NCBI GenBank assembly: GCA_002688435.1
Contig: NZCW01000022.1
Span: forward strand, 1 to 45,638
DNA length: 45,638 nt
Direction of reading: 5' to 3'
Source: Dehalococcoidales bacterium
GTDB lineage: Bacteria > Chloroflexota > Dehalococcoidia > Dehalococcoidales > RBG-16-60-22
Below the pieces are notes generated by a model. That model saw only the letters and a list, made by a program, of their open reading frames with translations, was not told where the DNA came from and made no database searches. Positions 1-8,660 of this stretch are shown here, piece after piece; the stretch's first letter is position 1, and every line of letters starts with the position of its first letter. The translations under genes and the position numbers were made by a program.

Positions 1-151
1 AGGGAAGATGAGATCTATCATCCGAAGCCCTCAGCTTGGGGTAAACTATTTTCTAAAATTCAATTAATCGTGGGGATTAGCTTTGAAACGAGTTTCGCAC
101 ATTCCTAATACTATCAGGCGACCGGGTATAGAAATCTCCTCACTTCTCTAG
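1..151. other. Left-edge stretch with no recognised gene
   Basis: No convincing coding region, RNA gene or repeat is visible before the tRNA-Ser promoter. It is AT-rich around 45-70 and could be the 3' flank of a gene outside the window. Confidence 0.4.
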
Positions 152-157
152 TATAAT
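152..157 (+). promoter_or_regulatory. Probable -10 box for tRNA-Ser/rluB unit
   Basis: A perfect TATAAT lies 22 bases before the tRNA 5' end, so transcription would start near 164. No good -35 hexamer is visible at the usual distance (129-134 reads TAGAAA), so only the -10 element is claimed. Confidence 0.5.
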
Positions 158-179
158 TATTGCTGGTCGTACTTACCTG

Positions 180-269
180 GGAGGGGTGTCCGAGTGGTCT
201 ATGGTGACGGTCTTGAAAACCGTTGTTCTCGCAAGAGAACCGTGGGTTCGAATCCCACCTCCTCCGCCA
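180..269 (+). tRNA. tRNA-Ser (anticodon UGA)
   Basis: Class II tRNA of 90 nt. The acceptor stem 180-186 pairs with 259-265, the discriminator is G266 and CCA is encoded at 267-269. The anticodon stem ACGGT/ACCGT encloses the loop CTTGAAA with anticodon TGA. A long variable arm (TTCTCGCAAGAGAA) is typical of serine tRNAs, and the T arm has the GTTCGAAT core. The following pseudouridine synthase gene starts only 8 nt after the CCA end, so the two are probably cotranscribed. Confidence 0.97.
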
Positions 270-277
270 TGTACTAT

Positions 278-1000
278 ATGAAAACAGAACCACTACTCAA
301 AGCGCTCACCGCCGCCGGGACCGGCTCCCGCCGAAAGATGGCCGACGCTATCCAGCAGAACCGAGTATCGGTCAACGATGAAGTTGCTACCAACTTCCGT
401 CACCTAATAAACGTGGCCACCGACCGTATCTCCATAGATGGCCGGGCAGTTAACCTCAGTCCGGGGCCAGCGATTACCCTAATGCTCCACAAGCCGAAAG
501 GTGTGGTCTCCACGGTCAGCGACGAAAGAGGGCGGCGCAAAGTCACCGACCTCCTACCGGAGAAATACCGCCGCCTGAGGCTGTACCCGGTGGGGCGACT
601 GGACCAGGACAGCACCGGTCTCCTGCTGGTAACTAATGACGGCAATCTAACCTACCGGCTGACCCACCCCAGATTCGAGCACGAAAAAGAGTATCTGGTA
701 CATATCGAGGACAGCCTCACCACCGGGGAAAAACGGCGGCTGGAGTGGGGACTACAGCTTGACGACGGGCTTACCCAGCCAGCCAAGGTCGAGAAAGCCG
801 CCATCTCACCTTTCAATTACCGCATCACCCTACACGAAGGCCGGAAACGACAGGTTCGCCGCATGTTCGCTCACCTCAGTCACCGCGTGCTGGCGCTGAA
901 ACGCATCCGGGTCGGGAACCTCGTCCTAGGCAACCTGCCAGAAGGCAAGATGCGTGAACTCAGCGCCCAGGAAGGCCACGCTCTACTCAATCCGGATTGA
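278..1000 (+). CDS. rluB: 23S rRNA pseudouridine synthase, RsuA/RluB family
   Basis: About 240 residues. An N-terminal S4 RNA-binding domain (residues ~1-60, with the GSRRKMADAI...RVSVN pattern) is followed by the RsuA/RluB/E/F catalytic domain. The motif GRLDQDSTGLLLVTNDG carries the catalytic aspartate, and EGRKRQVRRMF is the family's C-terminal signature. The family isomerises a uridine in the large-subunit rRNA; whether the target is that of RluB, RluE or RluF cannot be decided by eye. I chose the ATG at 278 because the S4 domain starts there. The frame stays open upstream through the tRNA, but that part reads tRNA sequence. No Shine-Dalgarno sequence precedes the ATG. The 3' end overlaps the convergent ABC binding-protein gene by 14 bp. 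Confidence 0.9.
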   Translation: MKTEPLLKALTAAGTGSRRKMADAIQQNRVSVNDEVATNFRHLINVATDRISIDGRAVNLSPGPAITLMLHKPKGVVSTVSDERGRRKVTDLLPEKYRRLRLYPVGRLDQDSTGLLLVTNDGNLTYRLTHPRFEHEKEYLVHIEDSLTTGEKRRLEWGLQLDDGLTQPAKVEKAAISPFNYRITLHEGRKRQVRRMFAHLSHRVLALKRIRVGNLVLGNLPEGKMRELSAQEGHALLNPD

Positions 1001-2558
1001 TGGCGACCTTATTCAGCATGGCAAAACCCATCGGGTTAAGATCATACCCGCTGAGGTAAGGCTTGACCAGTACGTAGTTCTGCCCGAACCATAAAGGTAT
1101 ACAGGCAACATCGACCACCAGTTGCTGCTCCGCCTCACGGTACAGCGCCAAGATCAAGTCATTGTCCAGCCCCACGCCCGCCCGCTCCAGTAGGGCATCC
1201 ACCTCGAGATTCCCGTATTCGCCGTAATTATTATCAACCCCGCTATGAAACAGGATATCCAGAAAGTCCTGTGGGTGAGGATAATCAGCCACCCAGCCGA
1301 TATAGAACATCTCGTCTTTTTCCTGCTTGAGGTGGTACATAAATCGCGATGGCTCCAGCTGCCTGACTTCTATCTCCACGCCAAGGTTCTGCCGCCATTC
1401 TTGAATAACCGCTTCCAGCTCGTTGGATATCAATCCTCCCCAGCCGGAGGTAGTAATGGTAATCGGCGGTAGACCTAACACACTACCGTACCGAGAAGCG
1501 GCCAACGACTCCTTCGCTGCGGCAACATCATAGTCCAGTCCGAATAGTTTTTCGTTAAACCCGGGCATACCCGGCGGCAGGATACCATCCGCCCGCTGTA
1601 CCATATCTTTAAACACTAGGGAGACCAGCTTGTCCTTATCAATCGCCTGGCTGAAAGCGCGGCGCACGTTGACGTCATCGAAGGGCGGCCGGTTATGATC
1701 AAAACCAATATAGCTAAAGCTCAACTCCGGTACTATATCAAGTTCCGAGTAAAATGGCCCGGCCCGGTCAATGACTTTATCAATGTAAAGTAGTGAGACC
1801 ATCGCCACATCGATCTCACCAGTCTCGTACAAATTCATCGGTACGCCGCCCCATAATTGAAAGGCAATTGAACCGACTTTAGCCGTCTCCCCGTAGTAAA
1901 GCTCGTTCTTCTCCAGAACCAGCCGACTTTCTTTTTCCCATTCCTTGAGCTGAAATGGGCCAGTGCCGTTAGGTTGCCGCCACCACTCCCCACCCGATAC
2001 CACTTCATTCTCGTCCACCACAAAAGCCACCGGGTAGGTCAGCTTGGATAGGAAATAAGACTTAGGAACGTCAATGGTTACTTGGAGGGTGTAATCATCA
2101 ATTATCCGGACGCCGCTGATTTCCCTGGTTTGGCTGGCCAGCACCTCCATCACCCCGACAATATCACCAAGATAGGTAGCCGCCGTGAACGACCCGGTAT
2201 CAGGATGACAAGCTCGATCCCAGGAGTATTTAAAGTCCGCCGCTTTGACCGGCCGTCCATCATGGAACTTGACGTCCGACCGCAGATAAAAAGTGTAAGT
2301 CCGGCCGTCCACGCTGACTTCCCACCTTTCGGCAATATCCGGCACCGGCACCAAGCTGTCGTCAAGACGGACCAAGCCACCAAATATTTGCAGTATGTAC
2401 TCGTGAGAGAGCATCTCGCCGGAGACCGCCGGGTCAAGCGTTATAGGGTCAATACCGTACAGATTAAGCTCTGACGTTTCCCGGACCGACTGACAGCCCA
2501 CCATCAGCAGGCTGCCTAAAAACAACAGTAAAAGAATCAAATATAAAGCTTTTTTCAT
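987..2558 (-). CDS. ABC transporter substrate-binding lipoprotein, peptide/nickel type (SBP_bac_5)
   Basis: 523 residues. The N-terminus has two lysines, a hydrophobic core and the lipobox LMVGC with Cys22, so the mature protein should be lipidated and held on the outer face of the membrane. The body has the layout of family-5 solute-binding proteins: an early 'YTFYLRSDVKFHDGRPVKAADF' type block near residues 90-115, the 'NGTGPFQLKEW' block, the 'VNVRRAFSQAIDKDKL' block near 300, and a C-terminal 'CIPLWFGQNYVL' region. Such proteins deliver oligopeptides, nickel or similar ligands to an ABC permease. No permease or ATPase gene is nearby, so the ligand and transporter are unknown. It lies 25 bp after the dehydrogenase gene and is probably cotranscribed with it. 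Confidence 0.9.
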   Translation of the reverse strand: MKKALYLILLLLFLGSLLMVGCQSVRETSELNLYGIDPITLDPAVSGEMLSHEYILQIFGGLVRLDDSLVPVPDIAERWEVSVDGRTYTFYLRSDVKFHDGRPVKAADFKYSWDRACHPDTGSFTAATYLGDIVGVMEVLASQTREISGVRIIDDYTLQVTIDVPKSYFLSKLTYPVAFVVDENEVVSGGEWWRQPNGTGPFQLKEWEKESRLVLEKNELYYGETAKVGSIAFQLWGGVPMNLYETGEIDVAMVSLLYIDKVIDRAGPFYSELDIVPELSFSYIGFDHNRPPFDDVNVRRAFSQAIDKDKLVSLVFKDMVQRADGILPPGMPGFNEKLFGLDYDVAAAKESLAASRYGSVLGLPPITITTSGWGGLISNELEAVIQEWRQNLGVEIEVRQLEPSRFMYHLKQEKDEMFYIGWVADYPHPQDFLDILFHSGVDNNYGEYGNLEVDALLERAGVGLDNDLILALYREAEQQLVVDVACIPLWFGQNYVLVKPYLSGYDLNPMGFAMLNKVAINPD

Positions 2559-2583
2559 CGTTCCGCCCTAGCGTGAACCCGCC

Positions 2584-3645
2584 TTATAAATTCGCTTTGA
2601 CCGCCTGGCAGAACCGAGTGGTGGAAGACGTCCCGCCCTGGTCATGAGTCAGGCATTTACCTTCCCGATAAACCCGATACACCGCTGTCTCCAGTCGACA
2701 AGCCGCCTCCCCAAAGCCGAGATACTCCAACATCAATCCTCCGGCTAAGAGCATAGCCGTAGGATTGATAATGTCCCGGCCGACAATATCCGGAGCCGTA
2801 CCGTGAACCGACCCGAAGTAAGCGTAGTCCTTACCGATGCAGGAGTTGGGGACGATACCCAACCCACCCACCAGGGCCGCCGCGCCGTCGGCCAGAATAT
2901 CGCCGTGCTCGTTGGACATCACCACCACGTCAAACTGCTTCGGGTTGAGGACTAACTGCTGGGCAAAATTATCAATGATGAACTGGTGGAAGGTGAGCCC
3001 GGGGTACTCGCCGACCGTTTCTTCAGCTATCCGTCGGAACATCTCATCTGACTGGATAAGTACGTTATATTTACTGGACACGGTCACCTTCCCTAGGCCG
3101 CCATTTGCCTTTCTTTTCAAAGCCAGCTGGCAGGCCACTCGGCAGATGTCCTTGGTCGCTTCTTCGGTGGTTATTTTCACAGCAAATTTACCTTCAGCGC
3201 TAGTATCAAGAGCCTGGTTTATCCTTTCGTTCCTCAGGTTAAGAGAAGTCAGCTGCCCGATGTCTCCCTCCCAGCCAGGATACAGCCCTTCCAGGTTCTC
3301 ACGGACGATAACAAAATCGATACCAGTAGGGTCTTTGAGCGGAGTTATCATCCCGCTGACGTATCGGGTGGGCCGGATATTGGCGTAGCACTTTTTACCC
3401 CACCTCAGGTAACCGTGGACTCCACCGAGTGTCCTAGTCGACCCAAAGATAGCACAATCGGCCTCATCTATTATCTCTTTGGCCACCCGTGGACAGTTTT
3501 CACCGTATCTAGTTACCGCCTCATCGCCGGTGACGGACCAGAGGAACTCGATGTCCAGCCCCATCCCTTCGATAATTTGGACGGTAGGTACCACCACCTC
3601 CGGCGAAGCATCATCTCCTTTTACCACGCAAATTTTCTTAGTCAC
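2584..3645 (-). CDS. Isocitrate/isopropylmalate dehydrogenase family protein
   Basis: 353 residues, the usual length of NAD-type decarboxylating beta-hydroxyacid dehydrogenases. The substrate-binding stretch YANIRPTRY, the VRENLEGLYPG block and the metal-binding aspartates in NEHGDILAD are present. So is the cofactor-binding VHGTAPDIVGRDIINPTAM block. The family oxidatively decarboxylates isocitrate, 3-isopropylmalate or homoisocitrate. The region before the substrate arginines reads GSTRTLGG, which leaves the substrate open; isocitrate is the likeliest. The start is a GTG preceded by GGAGGT at good spacing. The binding-protein gene follows on the same strand. There are no other leucine or TCA genes beside it. 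Confidence 0.88.
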   Translation of the reverse strand: MTKKICVVKGDDASPEVVVPTVQIIEGMGLDIEFLWSVTGDEAVTRYGENCPRVAKEIIDEADCAIFGSTRTLGGVHGYLRWGKKCYANIRPTRYVSGMITPLKDPTGIDFVIVRENLEGLYPGWEGDIGQLTSLNLRNERINQALDTSAEGKFAVKITTEEATKDICRVACQLALKRKANGGLGKVTVSSKYNVLIQSDEMFRRIAEETVGEYPGLTFHQFIIDNFAQQLVLNPKQFDVVVMSNEHGDILADGAAALVGGLGIVPNSCIGKDYAYFGSVHGTAPDIVGRDIINPTAMLLAGGLMLEYLGFGEAACRLETAVYRVYREGKCLTHDQGGTSSTTRFCQAVKANL

Positions 3646-3739
3646 CGATACCTCCTACTTTCCAGCTAATTTTCCACATCTTCCGCATACCTACCCCTAA
3701 TCAATATAGCATATGCCGTCCTTTTTCGCCTATCGGTAA

Positions 3740-3745
3740 TATAAT
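3740..3745 (+). promoter_or_regulatory. Possible -10 box before the HPP pseudogene
   Basis: TATAAT lies 63 bases before the GTG of the decayed HPP-family gene. No matching -35 hexamer is seen, so this is weak support. Confidence 0.25.
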
Positions 3746-3807
3746 ACGGTGACCGCAAATATATACGCGCGTCAATAAAAGATCTTATAATTCAGTCTGG
3801 AAAAGAG

Positions 3808-4327
3808 GTGCACCAGCCTACACCAGTTAATGTTAGGGGATACCTGAGGCGGAGGATTTATCGCATCCACCGGGAGTTCAAACCACTGCGGGAAAACTAC
3901 CTTTACCAGAGTTTTCTGGCCACGATAGTGGTCTTTATCATACTTCTATTGTTAAACATAGAACACGCGATGGTCCTCGCCTCCATTAGTGCCAGCATTT
4001 TCATCGTCTTTACCATGATGAGAAACGTCACCGCGGTACCGAGAAGAGTCATCGACGGCCACCCAATCAGTCTTTTAGCCGGCTCGTTATGCGCCTTGAC
4101 ACCGTAGCCTTCAATCATCTTCGTCATCATCAGTTACTCGCTAGCCGTCAGGATTTCCATCTTCCTGATGGTAGCTGAATATGGAACACTCACCGGCCGG
4201 CGGCACGGCATTAGGAGTAGCCATCACCGGTTTTTCGCCCGGCGCCATAACAGCCGTTTCAACCAGCAGCCTAGTGCTAGTTCTGGCCCACCGCTTCTCC
4301 AAGAAATTCATGAGAGACCTGGCTTAG
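3808..4327 (+). pseudogene. HPP-family integral membrane protein, disrupted
   Basis: The first part (GTG at 3808) encodes a basic N-terminus, a transmembrane helix (LATIVVFIILLLL) and a second one, ending at TAG 4105-4107. Reading through that stop, the same frame continues with a third helix (IIFVIISYSLAV...IFLMVAE). Near 4180 the homology jumps by one frame to EHSPAGGTALGVAITG, the family's EHPPA-type signature, then a final helix and a TAG at 4325-4327. HPP proteins are small four-helix membrane proteins, some linked to nitrite transport. One in-frame stop plus one frameshift indicates a decayed gene unless both are assembly errors. Its neighbours give no function. Confidence 0.75.
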
Positions 4328-4377
4328 ACCGCCGCCCTACCTGACCGTGAATCGGAATACGTCCAGCCACCGCCAGA

Positions 4378-5010
4378 TCAGATTACGCGGTATACCCAGA
4401 TCTGATGATATACCTCGGGCTTTTTCAGAAGCAGCGGTATCTTTTCGCTCACTTCCGCCAGTGTCCATCTACCTGCCGCCTCCAATGCCGTCTGTTTTTC
4501 TTTGAAACCACCACCTTCGTATATTTCAACACGCAAGGTGAAAATAATATACCCGCCCGGCCGGGTAATACGCACCAGTTCGTCCAAGGAGCTGGGTGGC
4601 GCATGTCCGGTGGTCAGTACGCCGATACTCATAACGACATCAAACGAGTCGGTGGCAAAGTCCAGAGGCTCCCCCATGACCGCCCGGTGAAATTCCCGGT
4701 AAACGTTTTTCCCTGTGGCCTCCTCAAGCATCTCCTGAGACAAGTCCATTGCCACCAGGTCATCATAGCCCAGGCCGGCCAAGGTAACGCCCATCAGACC
4801 GGTGCCGGCGCCCGCATCCAGAATCTTCGCTCCCCTGGGCACGTATTTGGTGAATAGTTCGGCGGTACACCGCGGACCCCTCCACCCTAAGTCCTGCTCC
4901 AGATCAGTGTCATAGTCCTTAGCCCATTGCGCATAGCGCTCGGCCAGCTCTTCGTTATTCCGGGAAGAAAAAACCCACTGGATTTTATCCTGCTTTTCCA
5001 ATATCCTCAT
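4378..5010 (-). CDS. Class I SAM-dependent methyltransferase
   Basis: About 210 residues. The SAM-binding motif I reads ILDAGAGTGLMG, followed by an acidic post-I site (LVAMDLSQEML) and motif IV-like SFDVVMSIGVL, then a proline-glycine motif (ITRPGGYIIFTLR). This is the Methyltransf_11/25-type fold, probably acting on a small molecule; the substrate cannot be told. The start is uncertain. The ATG at 5010 has an AAAGGAG touching it, whereas TTG at 5001 has the same element at a 9-base spacing. A TTG at 5040 would overlap the upstream aldo/keto-reductase-like gene. The two genes are evidently cotranscribed. Confidence 0.85.
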   Translation of the reverse strand: MRILEKQDKIQWVFSSRNNEELAERYAQWAKDYDTDLEQDLGWRGPRCTAELFTKYVPRGAKILDAGAGTGLMGVTLAGLGYDDLVAMDLSQEMLEEATGKNVYREFHRAVMGEPLDFATDSFDVVMSIGVLTTGHAPPSSLDELVRITRPGGYIIFTLRVEIYEGGGFKEKQTALEAAGRWTLAEVSEKIPLLLKKPEVYHQIWVYRVI

Positions 5011-5029
5011 CTCCTTTATCAAAACGCCG

Positions 5030-6178
5030 TTACTTCTCAAATACCGCTACGGCCCGTGATATATTAGCGATAACATCCACGTCAAAGGGACACCTCTCCA
5101 CACAGACGCCGCACTCGGTACAGGCCGAAGCTTTCACCGATAAAACTTCGTATTCCCGGCTAAGATTATCACTACCGCCATAGCCGACAGCATCCGCCAG
5201 CCGCGTGGTGGCCCCGATATCAATGTTAACCGGACAGGGCAGGCAATGGTTACAGTACATACAGCTACCTTTCAACTTCCACATCGGGTTCCTTTGAATA
5301 GCGCTGTAGTCTTTTTCTTCGTCGGTGGCCTTTAGAAAAGCCAGGGCGGCTTTCATTTCGGCCGCCGTCCGACAACCCGGCACCACGGTACAGACACCGG
5401 GCCGAGAAAGAGCATAGCTGAGGCATTGCACCGGTGTCAACACGATAGAACTAGGATTACCCGGCTGGAAAAGAATACCCGCCGCATAGGGTTTCATCGC
5501 CACGATACCCACGTTATGGACGGCACAGTCGTGGTACAATGCCTCTCTTTCCGTTACCGATTTACTGGTGGTAGTGCCGACATAATTATATGATTCCTTA
5601 TTTTTTAAAGCTTCCGCTGTCAAATCGCCCGGCAAAGTGTCGAAAGCAGGGTTCACCGGAAACATAAGCACATCAATGTACCCGCTGTTAACCGCCTGCA
5701 ACGCCATTTGAACATTATGCCCGCTCATGCCAATAAAGCGAGCTTTGCCCTCCTCTTTCAGACGCACCGCTACTGCCAACAAGCCCGCGGAATCAAATAC
5801 TTTGGAGTAGTTATCGGGGTCATCAACATAATGCAGCATCAGAGTATCAAGGTAATCCGTCTGAAGCCTGATTAAAAGATCGTCAAAATATTTTTCACAC
5901 CGGGCTTTGTCCCTCGATTTACAGCACTGCCCATTCTCCAGCACGGCTCCCAGGTGGCCGGCAATCATGACCTGATGCCTTTTATTTTTCAAGACAACAC
6001 CGAAATTATCACGGACGCCAGGAGAAGCCATAAACAAATCAATATAATTCACGCCGCCGTCCAAGGCTTCATCGACTACCGAAGTAACTACCTCTCTCGA
6101 GGCAAATTCCAGATGCTCCGCGCCCAGTCCGACAATACCAACGTCAACGCCAGTCCGACCCAGCTTTCTATACCTCAT
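5030..6178 (-). CDS. Aldo/keto-reductase-like protein with C-terminal 4Fe-4S ferredoxin domain
   Basis: About 382 residues. The first ~270 form an aldo/keto-reductase TIM barrel (start YRKLGRTGVDVGIVGLGAEH; LMLHYVDDPDNY; FIGMSGHN; VVPGCRTAAEM). The tail carries CMYCNHCLPCP and CTECGVCVERCP, enough for two iron-sulfur clusters. The catalytic tetrad looks incomplete. Where typical members have a tyrosine after the conserved Asp, this one reads NYIDLFMASPG, and the usual lysine strand reads MIAGHLG; the histidine of LMLHY is kept. It may therefore be a redox or binding protein rather than a classical reductase. ATG at 6178 is preferred over TTG 6181. The methyltransferase gene follows directly. 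Confidence 0.87.
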   Translation of the reverse strand: MRYRKLGRTGVDVGIVGLGAEHLEFASREVVTSVVDEALDGGVNYIDLFMASPGVRDNFGVVLKNKRHQVMIAGHLGAVLENGQCCKSRDKARCEKYFDDLLIRLQTDYLDTLMLHYVDDPDNYSKVFDSAGLLAVAVRLKEEGKARFIGMSGHNVQMALQAVNSGYIDVLMFPVNPAFDTLPGDLTAEALKNKESYNYVGTTTSKSVTEREALYHDCAVHNVGIVAMKPYAAGILFQPGNPSSIVLTPVQCLSYALSRPGVCTVVPGCRTAAEMKAALAFLKATDEEKDYSAIQRNPMWKLKGSCMYCNHCLPCPVNIDIGATTRLADAVGYGGSDNLSREYEVLSVKASACTECGVCVERCPFDVDVIANISRAVAVFEK

Positions 6179-6426
6179 CAAAATATCTCTTTCTTTTTCA
6201 GACTCATGTAATTCTAGCCACCAATAATGATATGACCCAGGACATCTGCCGTATCAGGCCCACCTTCCTACTTTAGCCCTTTTCCTATACCAAATACTTA
6301 AGCCATCTCCTTAAGGCTACTAAACTGACGCAGTAGCCGCTGGACGACCACCATCACCGATTCACCTGATATTCCACACCCCATAATGCGGGACACAAGA
6401 AAGTCACCATTTCCGGGCTTACCTTT

Positions 6427-7524
6427 TCAATCCGGGAAGACGTAACCCTGCCATAGGCGGTCCAGACCGTCCATGTCAAAGTCATAAACCCGACCTAGGG
6501 CCTGGTCATAGCCGCTGCCTTTCCGGAAAGTGCGCAATAACTCAAGCATATGACTCTGTCCATAATTATGGATGAGAAACTCGACCAGGCTATAGCTCTG
6601 GGCATAGGCGAGGGTGGACTGCTCCGCGTAAGCGGAAAATGGGCTAGACAGACTGCGAACGGAGATAAGACTGCCGTCATCTTCGGCTTCAACAAGCAAA
6701 TCGGCGAAAGTCGGCGGTAGCGTCCCCTCGGCATACATGGCCAAGCCTTCATCAAGCCAAGCGGGCAGCTCGTTGTAAGGATTAAAGACCATCTGGTGGA
6801 CGACCAAATGGGTCAACTCGTGGGCAATTGCCCGCCTACCCCAATCGAGCTTACCTGGAGCTATTCCGATGGCAATAGTACCGAACCGGGTAAAGGCAAC
6901 CCCACCCGTCCACTCCTGAGGGAAAATCATGGCTCCCCGTAAGGCCTGGGCATCATCGTAAATATACAACTTGACCGGGTCTTCCGGCTTGGCCCCAGTA
7001 GACTCCGCCAAGCGAGCCAGTACGTCTTGGGCGGTGGTCATTATCTTTCGGGCGAAATCCTCGTCTCCTTCATACCAGTACACGGTTAGCATACCCTCGG
7101 TCAGGCTTTGCCAAGCATGACGGTCATCGTTAAACTGTAGCTGAACCGGATTAGTCTCTATCTTATCCGCACTGGCATCTACCACCGTCCACCAATACCT
7201 AATGCGGCTTCCTGGAGGCAACCCACCCGTCTTCCTCATATCCCAGCTCCACCCCTCAGCAACCGTAGCCGCCGGCGTAAAATCAATATAGACCTCGCTG
7301 GTTACCTGGGTGTAACCTCTTTGGTCAACGATGTAGTGCAAACGAATATCGGTGATACTGACATCGCTAGCCGCGGACAGATTAAAATCAAGTCTGGTAG
7401 GAAAATCGGTGGCCACCGAGCTGCCTAACACCGCCAGCCCACCATCGGCCTGAGCCAAGGCAGCACCCAGTAAGATCAGAATCAGACAGAAAACCAAGAC
7501 CAGTAAAGCGGTTTTTCTTATCAT
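6427..7524 (-). CDS. Secreted peptidase MA-like zinc metalloprotease
   Basis: 365 residues with an N-terminal signal peptide (basic MIRK, hydrophobic core, ALAQA cleavage-like end near residue 26). Residues ~30-130 look like a beta-sandwich of extracellular type. The C-terminal half contains HELTH, with H235, E236 and H239, followed about 30 residues later by LDEGLAMYAEG, which supplies the third zinc ligand as in gluzincins. It probably acts outside the cytoplasmic membrane; no substrate can be named. Its ATG overlaps the prfB stop (ATGA), so translation is coupled to release factor 2. Confidence 0.87.
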   Translation of the reverse strand: MIRKTALLVLVFCLILILLGAALAQADGGLAVLGSSVATDFPTRLDFNLSAASDVSITDIRLHYIVDQRGYTQVTSEVYIDFTPAATVAEGWSWDMRKTGGLPPGSRIRYWWTVVDASADKIETNPVQLQFNDDRHAWQSLTEGMLTVYWYEGDEDFARKIMTTAQDVLARLAESTGAKPEDPVKLYIYDDAQALRGAMIFPQEWTGGVAFTRFGTIAIGIAPGKLDWGRRAIAHELTHLVVHQMVFNPYNELPAWLDEGLAMYAEGTLPPTFADLLVEAEDDGSLISVRSLSSPFSAYAEQSTLAYAQSYSLVEFLIHNYGQSHMLELLRTFRKGSGYDQALGRVYDFDMDGLDRLWQGYVFPD

Positions 7525-8619
7525 TTTTCTTTACCCATCAGCGACCGGAGATAGGCGGTGATAAAATCGTCCAGAGCCCCATCCAACACGGCATCAGTAT
7601 CACCGGTCTGATAATCAGTGCGGTGGTCTTTCACCATCCGGTACGGATGCAGGACATAACTCCTTATCTGATTGCCCCACCCAGCCGCCACGTGCTTTCC
7701 TTTAACCCGAGTCTTTTCCTCGGCTTGCTCCGCCAGCCTCCGCTCGAGCAGTCGTGACTGGAGTATCCTCATGGCAATCTCTTTATTCCGATACTGAGAG
7801 CGTTCACTCTGACAAGTAACCACCAGCCCTGTCGACAGGTGAGTCAGCCTGACGGCGCTGCTCGTCTTCTGCATATGTTGTCCCCCTGGCCCGCTGGAGC
7901 GGAAGGTCTCGACTTTTACATCGTCAGGCGCTATCTTTATGTCAACATCAGCTTTGGCCTCGGGCATAACCTCCACCAGAGCAAAGGAAGTATGCCGGGC
8001 ATGGTCAGCATCAAAGGGAGAAAGACGTACCAGCCGATGGACACCGTGCTCCGACTTCAGGTAGCCGCAGACGTAATCACCACTTATCCCGATAACGACA
8101 CTCTTCATGCCGGCCTCTTCGCCCGGGGAGCTGTCCAGCACCTCCGTCTGGTAGCCGTACCGCTCCGCCCAGCGGAGATACATCCTCATTAACATTTCCA
8201 CCCAGTCTTGGGAATCAGTGCCGCCAGCGCCGGCATGAACCGCCAGAATCACATTTCTGTCATCATACTCACTACGGAAAGCCAGCTGAAATTCCAGCTC
8301 GCCAAGCCGAGAACTCACTTCCTCGACCTCGGACTGGATTTCGGCCTGCATTACCTCATCTTCTTCGGCTAGGGAAACCAGTTCGATAAGGTCAGCCACC
8401 CTCTCCTCCAGCTCCCGCCATCTCTGGACTACTTTCTTATGCTCCGCCAGCTGGCGCATCACGCCCTGTGCGCTGGCCTGGTCCAGCCAGAAATCAGGTC
8501 TGGTGGACTCTTTTTCCAGCCGACCGATTTCCTTTTCCTTAGCGGCTACGTCAAAGATGCACCAGCGCCATGGAAATTCTGGACCGCAAGCTCTCTAATT
8601 TATCCCTTAACTCCTGCAT
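7521..8619 (-). CDS. prfB: Peptide chain release factor 2, programmed +1 frameshift
   Basis: The protein is made from two frames: 8619 down to 8554 (22 codons, beginning MQELRDKLESLRSRIS), then, skipping T8553, 8552 down to 7521. The junction is CTT TGA C, the classic RF2 autoregulatory site. The total is 365 residues, the same as E. coli RF2. The GGQ peptidyl-hydrolysis motif is at residues 245-247 within SSGPGGQHMQKTSSAVRLTH. RF2 reads UGA and UAA stop codons on the ribosome. The ATG at 8619 has GGGAG at suitable spacing. The gene sits between nfi and the secreted peptidase in one operon. Confidence 0.97.
8550..8556 (-). promoter_or_regulatory. prfB frameshift site CTTTGAC
   Basis: On the minus strand the sequence is AT-CTT-TGA-C, with the in-frame UGA as codon 23. 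When RF2 is scarce the ribosome pauses at UGA and slips +1, making more RF2. The usual internal Shine-Dalgarno stimulator is weak here: GCTGGTGCAT replaces the AGGGGG-type element. Confidence 0.95.
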
Positions 8620-8660
8620 CTTTCATCTCCCGTAACTTTCCCGGGCAAAAATTTCTCCTA

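Noticed and set aside
194-277. Extension of the pseudouridine synthase into the tRNA gene
   Set aside because: The frame is open by chance; these codons are tRNA-Ser sequence.
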